64,000 bases of DNA from Aerolutibacter ruishenii (GTDB lineage: Bacteria; Pseudomonadota; Gammaproteobacteria; Xanthomonadales; Xanthomonadaceae). Below are positions 1 to 8,119 of the stretch, piece after piece (the stretch's first letter is position 1; each line of letters begins with the position of its first letter). Below the pieces are notes generated by a model, which saw only the letters and a program-made list of their open reading frames with translations, had not been told where the DNA came from and ran no database searches. A program made the translations under genes and the position numbers. Location: assembly GCF_007830115.1 (NCBI RefSeq), contig NZ_VLKP01000011.1, positions 62,001-126,000 of the forward strand. Direction: 5' to 3'.

Positions 1-738
1 AAGGTGCCGATGACGTTCGTCACCAGCGAGCCGTACATCGGCCACATGGGCCTGGGCGGGGTGGGTGACTCCAAGGGTCTGATGGAGTCGGAGATGCGCC
101 AGCGCCACGTCCACTGGATCACCAATGCCAAGGTGCAGGAAGTGCGCCCGGGCGAAGTGGTGGTGGTCGAGCACGATGCGCAGGGCCAGCCCCTGAAGGA
201 ACACGTGCTGCCCTTCAAGTACTCGATGCTGCTGCCGGCGTTCAAGGGCGTGGATGCGGTGGCTGCGGTCGAAGGCCTGTGCAACCCGCGCGGCTTCGTC
301 ATCGTCGACAAGCACCAGCGCAGCCCGAAATACCCGCAGATCTTCGCCGCTGGCGTGTGCGTGGCGATCCCTCCGGTGGAGGCTACGCCGATCCCGACCG
401 GCGCGCCCAAGACGGGTTTCATGATCGAGTCGATGGTCACCACCATCGTGCGCAACATCCACGCCGAGTTGCAGGGCAAGCCCGCCACGTTCGAAGGCAC
501 GTGGAACGCGGTGTGCCTGGCCGACATGGGCGACACCGGCGCCGCGTTCGTGGCATTGCCACAGATCCCGCCGCGCAACGTGACGTGGACGAAGATCGGA
601 AAGTGGGTGCACCTGGCCAAGTTGGGATTCGAGAAGTACTTCCTCTACAAGATGCGCCACGGCACCTCCGAGCCGATCTACGAGAAGTACGCGCTTGGTG
701 TGCTGGGCATCGAACGCCTCAAGAACGGCGACAAGTAA
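1..738 (+). CDS. Sulfide:quinone oxidoreductase-like FAD flavoprotein, C-terminal part
   Basis: The reading frame is open from base 1, so the N-terminus with the FAD dinucleotide fold lies outside the window; 245 residues remain. The part seen matches the C-terminal half of the sulfide:quinone oxidoreductase/FCSD-like pyridine nucleotide-disulfide fold: a second nucleotide-domain strand ending IFAAGVCVAIPP and the following PTGAPKTGFMIESMV, which in this family lies by the flavin and quinone site. Cysteines occur in GLCNPRG and AAGVCV; one may be a redox cysteine, but the alignment was not run. Such enzymes oxidise sulfide to polysulfide or persulfide at the membrane and pass electrons to quinone. 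The following DUF2892, OsmC, thioredoxin and DUF442 genes fit sulfide detoxification. The family call is good; the exact SQR subtype is not known. Confidence 0.8.
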   Translation, partial: KVPMTFVTSEPYIGHMGLGGVGDSKGLMESEMRQRHVHWITNAKVQEVRPGEVVVVEHDAQGQPLKEHVLPFKYSMLLPAFKGVDAVAAVEGLCNPRGFVIVDKHQRSPKYPQIFAAGVCVAIPPVEATPIPTGAPKTGFMIESMVTTIVRNIHAELQGKPATFEGTWNAVCLADMGDTGAAFVALPQIPPRNVTWTKIGKWVHLAKLGFEKYFLYKMRHGTSEPIYEKYALGVLGIERLKNGDK

Positions 739-836
739 GCCAACGTCACGCCACTCGCTCCATCACCACGAACTTAGGGCCCGTGGTCCACCTCATCACC
801 ACCCTTCAAACCGCTGCATTTTCCAGGAGAACCACC

Positions 837-1052
837 ATGAGCCTCGACCGCGCCATCATGGCCTTTGCCGGCGTCATGATCCTCGTCAGCATCGTGCTGA
901 CCAAATTCGTGCATCCCAACTTCTGGTGGCTGACTGCCTTCATCGGCGCGAACCTCTTCCAGTCCGCGTTCACCGGGTTCTGCCCGGCGGGCATGGTGAT
1001 GAAGAAGCTCGGTATTGGCCGCAACGGCAACGGCACCAGCTGCTGCAATTGA
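837..1052 (+). CDS. DUF2892 (YgaP-type) small inner-membrane protein
   Basis: This 71-residue protein has two hydrophobic segments (about residues 6-25 and 30-47) followed by FCPAGMVMKKLG, the hallmark of the DUF2892 domain that also forms the C-terminal membrane part of the YgaP rhodanese. It ends in a Cys-Cys-Asn tail. The start was chosen at the ATG behind CAGGAGAACC, a good ribosome site 5-8 bases away. DUF2892 proteins often sit beside persulfide dioxygenases, rhodaneses and SQR genes and are thought to act at the membrane in sulfur handling, but no biochemical role is established. It lies 98 bp behind the SQR-like gene and is probably co-transcribed with it. Confidence 0.85.
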   Translation: MSLDRAIMAFAGVMILVSIVLTKFVHPNFWWLTAFIGANLFQSAFTGFCPAGMVMKKLGIGRNGNGTSCCN

Positions 1053-1121
1053 CCGCCGCACGCGTCCCCCTCCGTTCCGCATGAGGCGGGCCGGCTTTTT
1101 ACCCCACGGATTGCCTTTGCG

Positions 1122-2219
1122 ATGAAGCCGCTGCGTACCGCCCTGATTGCCTCCACGTTGCTCGCCCTGGCGGCCTGCGGCAGTGAACCCACCGCACCGG
1201 CGATGCCACCGTTGCCCAAACTGCAGACCCTGACCGTGGGTGGCACCACCGACGCAACGGGCAGCCGGTGGGACGGCGTGGTCGAAGCCGTGCAGCAGGC
1301 CGACCTGACCGCGCAGACCGCCGGCCGGGTCACGGTCGTCAACGTCGACGTCAACGCCCGCGTGGACAGGGGCGACGTGCTGCTGCGGCTGACCGCGGTG
1401 GAGCAGCAGGCAGGTGTCAACACCGCACGCGCACAGCTGCGTGCGGCCGAGGCGGCTGCGGCGGAAGCGGAGGCCAACTACCGCCGCTACGCCGCGCTCG
1501 CGAGTGGGCAGTACGTGTCGCGTTCGCAGATCGACCAGGCACGCGCCGCGCGTGACAGTGCCGTGGCCGCACGTGACGCGGCGCGTGCGCAGGTGGCGCA
1601 GGCCAGCCAGCAGACGGATTACACCGTGGTCCGCGCGCCATTTTCCGGCATCGTCAGTGCGCGGCGCGTGGAGCCGGGCGAAAGCGTGGCCCCGGGCCAG
1701 CCGCTGATGGCGATGTATGCACCGGGCGCGTTGCGCATCGAGGTGCAGGTGCCGCAGTCGGAGGCCGACGCCATCCGCGCAGCCGGACGTGCCCGTGTCG
1801 CGCTGGCCGATGGCCGCACGGTCGACGCTGCCGAAGTGGTGGTGTTTCCCGCGGCCGATCCCGCCACGCACAGCGTCAGTGTGCGCGTAACACTGCCGGA
1901 CCTGGAAAAGGCCCCGGTGCCGGGCGTCACGGCCAAGGTGTTGTTCCCGATCGCGGCCGCGGTCCCGGTCGGCACGGTCAACATTCCGGCCAGCGCGCTG
2001 GTGCAGCGCGGCGAGGTCAGCGGCGTGTATGTCATCGCCGGCAACCGCATCGCCCTGCGGCAGGTGCGTCTGGGCCAGCGCAGCGGCGAGCGCATCGAGG
2101 TGCTGGCCGGGTTGAAGGCAGGCGACGTGGTCGCCGCCGATCCGATCGCGGCGGTGCAGGCGCTGGCCGCGCAGCGCAAGGCCGCCGGCGCGGGAACGGG
2201 AGCGGCGGGCCATGACTGA
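1122..2219 (+). CDS. RND efflux periplasmic adaptor (membrane fusion lipoprotein)
   Basis: 365 residues. The N-terminus carries a lipoprotein signal with lipobox LALAAC (cysteine near residue 19), so the protein should be anchored to the inner membrane. Residues about 45-75 and 165-205 form the two halves of a biotinyl-lipoyl-like domain (QQADLTAQTAGRV and TVVRAPFSGIVSARRVEPGE) flanking an Ala-rich alpha-hairpin coiled coil at about 85-160, then a beta-barrel and a membrane-proximal domain. This is the HlyD/AcrA layout. It overlaps the pump gene by 8 nt, showing translational coupling. The substrate cannot be read from sequence; the position inside a sulfur gene set suggests a sulfur compound or thiol conjugate, which is inference only. 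Confidence 0.92.
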   Translation: MKPLRTALIASTLLALAACGSEPTAPAMPPLPKLQTLTVGGTTDATGSRWDGVVEAVQQADLTAQTAGRVTVVNVDVNARVDRGDVLLRLTAVEQQAGVNTARAQLRAAEAAAAEAEANYRRYAALASGQYVSRSQIDQARAARDSAVAARDAARAQVAQASQQTDYTVVRAPFSGIVSARRVEPGESVAPGQPLMAMYAPGALRIEVQVPQSEADAIRAAGRARVALADGRTVDAAEVVVFPAADPATHSVSVRVTLPDLEKAPVPGVTAKVLFPIAAAVPVGTVNIPASALVQRGEVSGVYVIAGNRIALRQVRLGQRSGERIEVLAGLKAGDVVAADPIAAVQALAAQRKAAGAGTGAAGHD

Positions 2220-5200
2220 ACCGCGCAACCGCTTCGGCATATCCGGGCGGTTGGCCGCGGCGTTCCAGGCCAATCCGCTGACCCCGATCCTGGCGATCAT
2301 GGGCCTGCTGCTGGGCCTGGTGGCGGTGTTGATCACCCCGCGCGAGGAAGAACCGCAGATCGACGTGACCATGGCCAACGTGTTCGTGCCGTTCGCGGGC
2401 GCGAGCGCGCGCGACGTGGAGCAGCTGGTCAGCACGCCGCTGGAACAGAAGCTGTCGGAGATCGAAGGCGTCAAGCACGTCTACTCGATCAGCCGACCCG
2501 GCATGGCGGTGCTCACCGTGGAATACACCGTGGGCGTGGAGCGGCAGCCGGCCATCGTGCGCCTGTACAACCAGGTGTTTTCCAACCAGGACTGGCTGCC
2601 GCCCGGCATGGGCGTGGGCCAGCCGCTGATCAAGCCCAAGGGCATCGACGACGTGCCGGTGATGGCACTGACGTTGTGGACCGACGATCCGCGGCGCGGG
2701 GCCACCGAACTGACGGAAGTCGCGCACTCGCTGGAAACCGAACTCAAGCGCATCCCGGGCAGCCGCGATGTCTATACCATCGGCGCGCCGGACCGGGTGG
2801 TGTCGGTGACGCTGGACCCCACCAAGCTCGCCGCGTATGGCCTGACCGTGGCCGACCTCGGCCAGGCATTGCGGGCAGCGAATGCGGTGCAGCAGGTGGG
2901 CGAGCGCGTGGGCAGCGGCGCGGCTGTGCCGGTCACCGCCGGCACCTTCCTCGCCAATGCCGACGACGTGCGTGAGCTGGTCATTGGCCTCTCCGGTGGC
3001 CAGCCGTTGCGCCTGTCTGACGTGGCGCAGATCCGCGCCGGCGGCGACATCGCCAGTCGCTATGCATGGCACGGTGCGCCGGCCGGAAAGGCCGGTCCCG
3101 CGCAGGGCATTGCACCGGCGGTGACCATCGCCATCGCCAAGAAGCCTGGCAGCAATGCCGCCGACATCACCACGGGGGCCACCCAACGCGTCGAGCAGCT
3201 CAAGGGTGAGTTGATCCCCGAAGGCGTCAACGTCACGGTGACCCGCGATTACGGCCAGACCTCCACCGACAAGGCGCAGAAGCTGATCCAGAAGCTGGTG
3301 TTCGCCACCGGCTCGGTGGTGCTGCTGGTGCTGTTCGCGCTGGGCTGGCGCGAGGCGATCGTGGTCGGCAGCGCGGTGGTGCTGACGCTGGCGCTGACGT
3401 TGTTCGCTTCGTGGGCGATGGGCCTCACCCTGAACCGCGTGTCGCTGTTCGCGCTGATCTTCTCCATCGGCATCCTGGTCGATGACGCCATCGTGGTGGT
3501 GGAGAACATCCACCGGCACATGGCCCGGGGCGGCAAGACCCTGCGCGAGGCGATCCCGCCGGCGGTGGACGAAGTGGGCGGCCCGACCATCCTCGCCACG
3601 TTCACCGTGATCGCGGCGCTGATGCCGATGGCGTTCGTGTCCGGGTTGATGGGCCCGTACATGCGCCCGATCCCGATCAATGCGTCGGTGGGCATGCTGC
3701 TGTCGCTGGCCATCGCGCTGATCGTGACGCCGTGGCTGTCGCTGAAGTTGTTGCGACGGCACGGGCCTGCGCATGCGACGGGTCAGGTTTCAACTTCCGA
3801 TGTTGGCACACGGGTGGCCACTTCGGACTCGGACGGCAGAACCGTCGAACCCTCCGCGCAGCCCGCCGTTGACACCTCCATGCGTGTGCCCGACCATCTC
3901 GACACTTGGCTGCACCGCCTGTTCGGCAGGATCATGCGTCCGTTCCTCGACGCCAGAACGGGCGGGCGTCGCCGCCAGGTGCTGTTTGGCGGCATGGCCG
4001 CGCTGGTGGTGCTGGCGGCGTCATTGGCGGTGTTCCAACTGGTGGTGATGAAGATGCTGCCGTTCGACAACAAGTCGGAACTGCAGGTGATCGTCGACCT
4101 GCCCGAGGGGCGCACGCTGGAAGACACCAACGCGCTGCTCACCGAGCTGGCGGCGGTGGTCGACACCGTGCCCGAAGTGCTGGACTACCAGGGCTATGCT
4201 GGCACCGCCGCACCCATCAACTTCAACGGCCTGGTGCGCCAGTACTTCCTGCGCAGCGGCAGCAACGTGGGCGACCTGCAGGTCAACCTGGTGGACAAGC
4301 ACGAGCGTGACCGCCAGAGTCACGAGATCGCCCGCGACCTGCGGCCGAAGCTGGCCGAAGTCGGTCGCCGCCACGACGCCTCGGTGAAGGTGGTGGAAGT
4401 GCCCCCCGGCCCTCCGGTGCTGTCGCCGCTGGTGGCGGAAGTCTACGGCCCGGATTACGCCACCAGCCGCAAGCTGGCCAAGGCGCTGGAGCAGCGTTTC
4501 CTCAACACCGAGGGCATCGTCGATGTCGATACCACGGTGGAGACCGATGCGCTGCGCGAAGTGATGGTGGTCGACCGTGCCCGTGCCGCGCGCCTGGGCG
4601 TGCCGCAGGTCGCGATCAGCGACGCACTCGCCGCCGCCGTGGCGGGTTTCGACGCCACCTACGTGCACGATGGCGCGTCCAAGTACCCACGTCCGGTGCG
4701 CCTGCGCCTGCCGCCTGGCGACCAGGCCAGCACCGAGCGCCTGCTCGCGGTGAAGGTGCGCGGCGGCCAGGGCCAACTGGTGCCGCTGTCGGAACTGGTG
4801 ACGGTGCGCAAGGCCCCGTGGGACGGCGCCATCCACCACAAGGACCTGCTGCCCGTGGTCTATGTGCTGGGCGACGAGGCCGGCGAGTTCGACAGCCCGC
4901 TGTACGGCATGTTCGACCTGGTCGGCCAGGTGTCGGACAACGCCATCGGCGGGCAGACGCTGGCGCAGACCTTCATCGCCCAGCCACAGGACACCAGCGG
5001 CTTCGCCATCAAGTGGGACGGCGAGTGGCAGATCACCTACGAGACCTTCCGCGACATGGGCATCGCCTATGCCGCCGGCATGGTGCTGATCTACCTGCTG
5101 GTGGTGGCGCAGTTCCGCAGCTACGTGGTGCCGCTGGTGATCATGGCGCCGATCCCGCTGACCGTGATCGGCGTGATGCCGGGCCATGCGCTGCTGGGCG

Positions 5201-5547
5201 CGCAGTTCACCGCCACCAGCATGATCGGCATGATCGCGCTGGCCGGCATCATCGTGCGCAATTCGATCCTGCTGGTGGACTTCATCAACCAGGAAACCGC
5301 GCGCGGCGTGCCGCTGGCCGAAGCCGTGGTCGATGCCTGCGCGGTGCGTGCCAAGCCCATCGTGCTGACCGGCGTGGCGGCGATGCTGGGTGCGTTCTTC
5401 ATCCTCGACGATCCCATCTTCAACGGACTGGCGGTATCGTTGATCTTCGGCATCCTCGTCAGCACCGTGTTGACGCTGGTTGTGATTCCATTGCTGTACT
5501 ACGCGTTGCTGTCCGTCCGCGATCGCACGGTCGGGCAGGCGGCCTGA
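2212..5547 (+). CDS. RND efflux pump, inner-membrane permease
   Basis: 1111 residues, slightly longer than the usual 1030-1060. It shows the full RND layout: TM1 near residues 25-45, a first porter domain, TM2-6, a cytoplasmic link, TM7, a second porter domain and TM8-12. The proton-relay aspartates are in SIGILVDDAIVVVENI of TM4. The link between TM6 and TM7 (about residues 515-570) is unusually long, Ser/Thr/Asp-rich and of low complexity, which explains the extra length. The gene begins inside the 3' end of the adaptor gene and is followed 83 bp later by an OsmC gene. No outer-membrane channel gene is present here, so a TolC-type partner must be encoded elsewhere. Substrate unknown. Confidence 0.93.
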   Translation: MTEPRNRFGISGRLAAAFQANPLTPILAIMGLLLGLVAVLITPREEEPQIDVTMANVFVPFAGASARDVEQLVSTPLEQKLSEIEGVKHVYSISRPGMAVLTVEYTVGVERQPAIVRLYNQVFSNQDWLPPGMGVGQPLIKPKGIDDVPVMALTLWTDDPRRGATELTEVAHSLETELKRIPGSRDVYTIGAPDRVVSVTLDPTKLAAYGLTVADLGQALRAANAVQQVGERVGSGAAVPVTAGTFLANADDVRELVIGLSGGQPLRLSDVAQIRAGGDIASRYAWHGAPAGKAGPAQGIAPAVTIAIAKKPGSNAADITTGATQRVEQLKGELIPEGVNVTVTRDYGQTSTDKAQKLIQKLVFATGSVVLLVLFALGWREAIVVGSAVVLTLALTLFASWAMGLTLNRVSLFALIFSIGILVDDAIVVVENIHRHMARGGKTLREAIPPAVDEVGGPTILATFTVIAALMPMAFVSGLMGPYMRPIPINASVGMLLSLAIALIVTPWLSLKLLRRHGPAHATGQVSTSDVGTRVATSDSDGRTVEPSAQPAVDTSMRVPDHLDTWLHRLFGRIMRPFLDARTGGRRRQVLFGGMAALVVLAASLAVFQLVVMKMLPFDNKSELQVIVDLPEGRTLEDTNALLTELAAVVDTVPEVLDYQGYAGTAAPINFNGLVRQYFLRSGSNVGDLQVNLVDKHERDRQSHEIARDLRPKLAEVGRRHDASVKVVEVPPGPPVLSPLVAEVYGPDYATSRKLAKALEQRFLNTEGIVDVDTTVETDALREVMVVDRARAARLGVPQVAISDALAAAVAGFDATYVHDGASKYPRPVRLRLPPGDQASTERLLAVKVRGGQGQLVPLSELVTVRKAPWDGAIHHKDLLPVVYVLGDEAGEFDSPLYGMFDLVGQVSDNAIGGQTLAQTFIAQPQDTSGFAIKWDGEWQITYETFRDMGIAYAAGMVLIYLLVVAQFRSYVVPLVIMAPIPLTVIGVMPGHALLGAQFTATSMIGMIALAGIIVRNSILLVDFINQETARGVPLAEAVVDACAVRAKPIVLTGVAAMLGAFFILDDPIFNGLAVSLIFGILVSTVLTLVVIPLLYYALLSVRDRTVGQAA

Positions 5548-5630
5548 CCGGCCGGTCCGCGCCATCGCACGACGGTGGCCGGGTTGGACGCCCTGCGAAT
5601 GAAGTGCGTGTTCCCACAAGGAGAACCTCG

Positions 5631-6110
5631 ATGAGCGCCGAATCCCCCATCCGCCTGACGCTGGAGCAGGACCGCGACTACGCGTTCCGCATCCATTTCG
5701 ACGAGACGTCGCTGGAGCCGCTGCTGGCCGACGAGGACTCGCCGTTGGGCCATGACCGCGGCCCAACGCCCTCGCGCCTGCTGCTGGCCAGCATTGCCAA
5801 CTGCCTGAGCGCGAGCCTGCTGTTCGCGCTGCGCAAGTACAAGAACCAGCCCGGTACGCTGCGCGCGGAGATCACCGCCACGCCGTCGCGCAACGCCGAT
5901 GGCCGCCTGCGCATCCCCAAGGCCTTCGTCACCCTGCAACTGCCCGAAGGCAACGAGGACTACCAGCACCTGGAGCGCATCCTCGACCAGTTCGAGAACT
6001 TCTGCACGGTGACCCAGAGCGTGCGCCACGGCATCGAGGTGGACGTGACGGTCAGGGATGCCCATGGCCGCACATTGCTGGGCGACAAGAGTTTCGAGGC
6101 AGGGTCATGA
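5631..6110 (+). CDS. OsmC/Ohr family thiol peroxidase-like protein
   Basis: 159 residues with the OsmC fold. The two redox cysteines of the family are present, one in SIANCLSASL on the central helix and one in ENFCTVTQSVRHGI near the C-terminus. OsmC proteins reduce organic hydroperoxides through a Cys-sulfenic/disulfide cycle, and some act on persulfides. The start ATG lies behind AAGGAGAACCTCG. The stop overlaps the thioredoxin start by 4 nt (ATGA), so the reductant gene directly follows the peroxidase gene. The context argues for peroxide or persulfide defence within the sulfide module. Confidence 0.88.
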   Translation: MSAESPIRLTLEQDRDYAFRIHFDETSLEPLLADEDSPLGHDRGPTPSRLLLASIANCLSASLLFALRKYKNQPGTLRAEITATPSRNADGRLRIPKAFVTLQLPEGNEDYQHLERILDQFENFCTVTQSVRHGIEVDVTVRDAHGRTLLGDKSFEAGS

Positions 6111-6553
6111 GCGAGGGGATGCATATCGCCTGCCCGCGCTGCCATGCGCTCAACCGCATGCCGCCGGAGCGCCTGGGCGAAGCGCCGGCATGCGGGCGCT
6201 GCCACCGCGCGCTGTTCGACGGCCACCCCGTCGAGCTGGGCGTGGACCACTTCGCCACGCATTACACGCGCAGCGAGCTGCCGTTGCTGGTGGACTTCTG
6301 GGCGCCGTGGTGCGGACCGTGCCAGGTGATGGCGCCGCAGTTCGAACAGGCAGCGAAGCTGCTGGAGCCGCGCGTGCGCCTTGCCAAGGTGAATACCCAG
6401 AACGAGCCGACGCTGGGCCAGCAATTCGGCATCCGCAGCATTCCGACCCTCGCCCTGTTCCAGCAGGGCCGGGAGCTGGCGCGGCAGGCGGGTGCAATGG
6501 GCGCGTCGGACATCGTGCGCTGGACCCGGCAGCAACTTGGCGCGCAGCAGTAG
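6107..6553 (+). CDS. trxC: Thioredoxin 2 with N-terminal zinc-binding module
   Basis: 148 residues. Four cysteines at about residues 9, 12, 29 and 32 (CPRC and CGRC) form the zinc ribbon that distinguishes TrxC from TrxA. The thioredoxin active site WAPWCGPC sits at residues 65-72, followed by the cis-proline loop in RSIPTLALF. It is a cytoplasmic disulfide reductase, often induced by oxidants, and may recycle the OsmC protein encoded just upstream; that pairing is an inference from the 4-nt overlap of the genes. Confidence 0.93.
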   Translation: MSEGMHIACPRCHALNRMPPERLGEAPACGRCHRALFDGHPVELGVDHFATHYTRSELPLLVDFWAPWCGPCQVMAPQFEQAAKLLEPRVRLAKVNTQNEPTLGQQFGIRSIPTLALFQQGRELARQAGAMGASDIVRWTRQQLGAQQ

Positions 6554-6590
6554 AATCCACGGCAAATCCGGCCGTGCAGGAGACAATGCC

Positions 6591-7187
6591 ATGACCCATC
6601 GAATGAACCTTCGTGTCGTAACACTTGGCTTGTTGGCGGCCGCACTGACCGTGGCCTGTTCCTCCGCGCCGGACACCGTCGCCAGCACCGCGCCGGCCGC
6701 TGCCGGGGCGGTGGGCGGCCAGTCGGTGGCCGGTCCCCAACTCGCGGGGCTGCGCCAGCCGAGTCCGGGCTTGTACACCGGCGGCCAGCCCACCGCCGAC
6801 GCCTGGGGGGCGATGGCGGCTGCCGGCGTGGGCACAGTGATCAATCTGCGCCCCGACGCCGAACTCGCGGGCCGCGACGAGGCCGGCGAAGTGCGCGCCG
6901 CCGGTATGGCCTACCACCAGATCCCGGTGGCGGGTGCGGGCGACCTCACCGCCGAGAATGCCGACAAGCTGTGGACGTTGCTGCAGCAGGCCAAGGGGCC
7001 AGTGGTGGTGCATTGCGCATCGGGCAACCGCGTTGGCGGACTGCTGTCGATCGCCATGGCCCGCCACGGCGGACTGGAGCGGGATGCGGCACTGCAACTG
7101 GGCCGCGAAGCCGGCATGGTCAGCACCGAGGCCCGGGCCCGCGAAGTACTGGACTCCGCGGACGGTCGCTGCGTCTCCAACTGCTGA
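6591..7187 (+). CDS. DUF442 (TIGR01244-type) phosphatase-like lipoprotein
   Basis: 198 residues. The N-terminus is a lipoprotein signal ending LTVAC, so the mature protein should be periplasmic and lipid-anchored, unlike most DUF442 proteins, which are cytoplasmic. The body (about residues 50-185) has the tyrosine-phosphatase-like fold, starting GLYTGGQPTADAW and carrying the loop VVHCASGNRVGG. In this loop the cysteine and arginine are separated by four residues, as is usual for DUF442 and unlike the CX5R of true phosphatases. The family is the N-terminal half of Blh persulfide dioxygenase fusions, which supports the sulfur theme. The start follows AGGAGA with 7-nt spacing. Activity is unproven. 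Confidence 0.82.
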   Translation: MTHRMNLRVVTLGLLAAALTVACSSAPDTVASTAPAAAGAVGGQSVAGPQLAGLRQPSPGLYTGGQPTADAWGAMAAAGVGTVINLRPDAELAGRDEAGEVRAAGMAYHQIPVAGAGDLTAENADKLWTLLQQAKGPVVVHCASGNRVGGLLSIAMARHGGLERDAALQLGREAGMVSTEARAREVLDSADGRCVSNC

Positions 7188-7193
7188 GGCCGA

Positions 7194-8057
7194 TCAGGGC
7201 GTCAGCGCGGCATTCAGCAGCAGTGCCAACTGGGTGCCTGCGCGCCGCAACTGCTCTTCGGCCAGCGGTCGCCAGGTGTCGGCGTAATCGGCAGGCAGCT
7301 TGGCGCCGTTCGGGTACACGCCCGGCTGCGTGGCAATGGTGCAGGCCTGCTGCGCCCATTCGGCGCTGGTCGGTGGCAGGGCCCGTGCCGGCAGCGGCAC
7401 CGCCACCGGCAATGTACGCAGGTGCGCCAGATAGCCCGCCTCGTCCAGCCCCGCCGACTCCAGCAGGCGCCCGTCCCATAGCGAATGCAGGTTGGTGCCT
7501 TGTCCGTTGAACCGCACCTGCACCGTGTTGCCGCCCTTGTCGTGGGCGTAGCCGGCGTGCATGGGCTGGTGCACATCACCCACGAAATGCACCACGAACT
7601 TCAATGCCTGGGCGCGTTCGGCGCGGTCGCGCGTGCGGTCGGCCAGGATGGCCGTCTGTGCGGTGATGGCCGCGACCACGCAGTTTCCCTGCGGACAATC
7701 GCGCGCGACCTCGTAGAGGCAGGCATGCTCGCCCAGGTTGACGTAATGCCATGGGCTGCTGCGGCGGCCCAACTCCGGGTCGTTTGCGCGCAGTTCGTCG
7801 GCCCAGGTGGCAATGGCGGGTAGCAGCATGCCGGTCTCGCCTTGCAGCGGGCCTTCGCCTTCCTGCTGCCCGGTGTCTGCGAGCAGTCCCTTGATTTGGC
7901 TGCGCGCCGCGTCGGTCAATTCGTCATCGGCGAGTGCCGCGACCAAGCGGTGCCCCATCGCGCTCCACGCCAGGGCGGGGGCGGGCAGGGCGACCAGTGT
8001 GGCGAGGGCCAATGCGGCCAGCGCCTGGGTACCGGGAACAAAAAGAATACGGGCCAT
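7194..8057 (-). CDS. S1/P1-family secreted nuclease
   Basis: 287 residues from the chosen start, with an N-terminal signal peptide ending at PALA, after which the mature protein begins with WSAMGHRLVA. In S1/P1 nucleases the N-terminal tryptophan and the following histidine bind zinc. Further ligands are visible in WHYVNLGEH, HFVGDVHQPMHAGYAHDKGGN and the NLHSLWD loop. The enzyme cleaves single-stranded nucleic acid and removes 3'-phosphates. A second in-frame ATG 21 nt upstream (8078) is possible; both lie in the arms of a perfect inverted repeat. The gene is convergent with the DUF442 gene (6 bp apart) and lies 62 bp downstream of ompW on the same strand. Confidence 0.9.
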   Translation of the reverse strand: MARILFVPGTQALAALALATLVALPAPALAWSAMGHRLVAALADDELTDAARSQIKGLLADTGQQEGEGPLQGETGMLLPAIATWADELRANDPELGRRSSPWHYVNLGEHACLYEVARDCPQGNCVVAAITAQTAILADRTRDRAERAQALKFVVHFVGDVHQPMHAGYAHDKGGNTVQVRFNGQGTNLHSLWDGRLLESAGLDEAGYLAHLRTLPVAVPLPARALPPTSAEWAQQACTIATQPGVYPNGAKLPADYADTWRPLAEEQLRRAGTQLALLLNAALTP

Positions 8058-8083
8058 GTCCGCAAGGGTATCGGACATGGCCC
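8051..8083 (-). repeat. Perfect 12-bp inverted repeat over the nuclease start
   Basis: Arms GGGCCATGTCCG (8051-8062) and CGGACATGGCCC (8072-8083) are separated by 9 nt. Each arm contains one of the two candidate start codons of the nuclease. In the mRNA this would fold into a stable hairpin that hides both starts, and no clear ribosome site precedes either ATG. Confidence 0.7.
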
Positions 8084-8092
8084 GTCATGGCA

Positions 8093-8112
8093 GCCCTGAC
8101 CTTGGTCAGGGC
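8093..8112 (-). terminator. Hairpin downstream of ompW
   Basis: GCCCTGACC and GGTCAGGGC pair over 9 bp with a 2-nt loop, 8 bp beyond the ompW stop. No T-run follows in the ompW direction, so it may attenuate or protect the mRNA end rather than terminate fully. Confidence 0.5.
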
Positions 8113-8119
8113 CGCTGCA

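Noticed and set aside
1053-1121. A possible terminator between the DUF2892 and RND adaptor genes (GGCCGGC followed by five T).
   Set aside because: Only a 4-bp imperfect stem can be drawn; the T-run alone is not enough.
774-2474. Antisense open frame over the DUF2892 and RND adaptor genes.
   Set aside because: Product is His/Arg-rich complement sequence without family resemblance.
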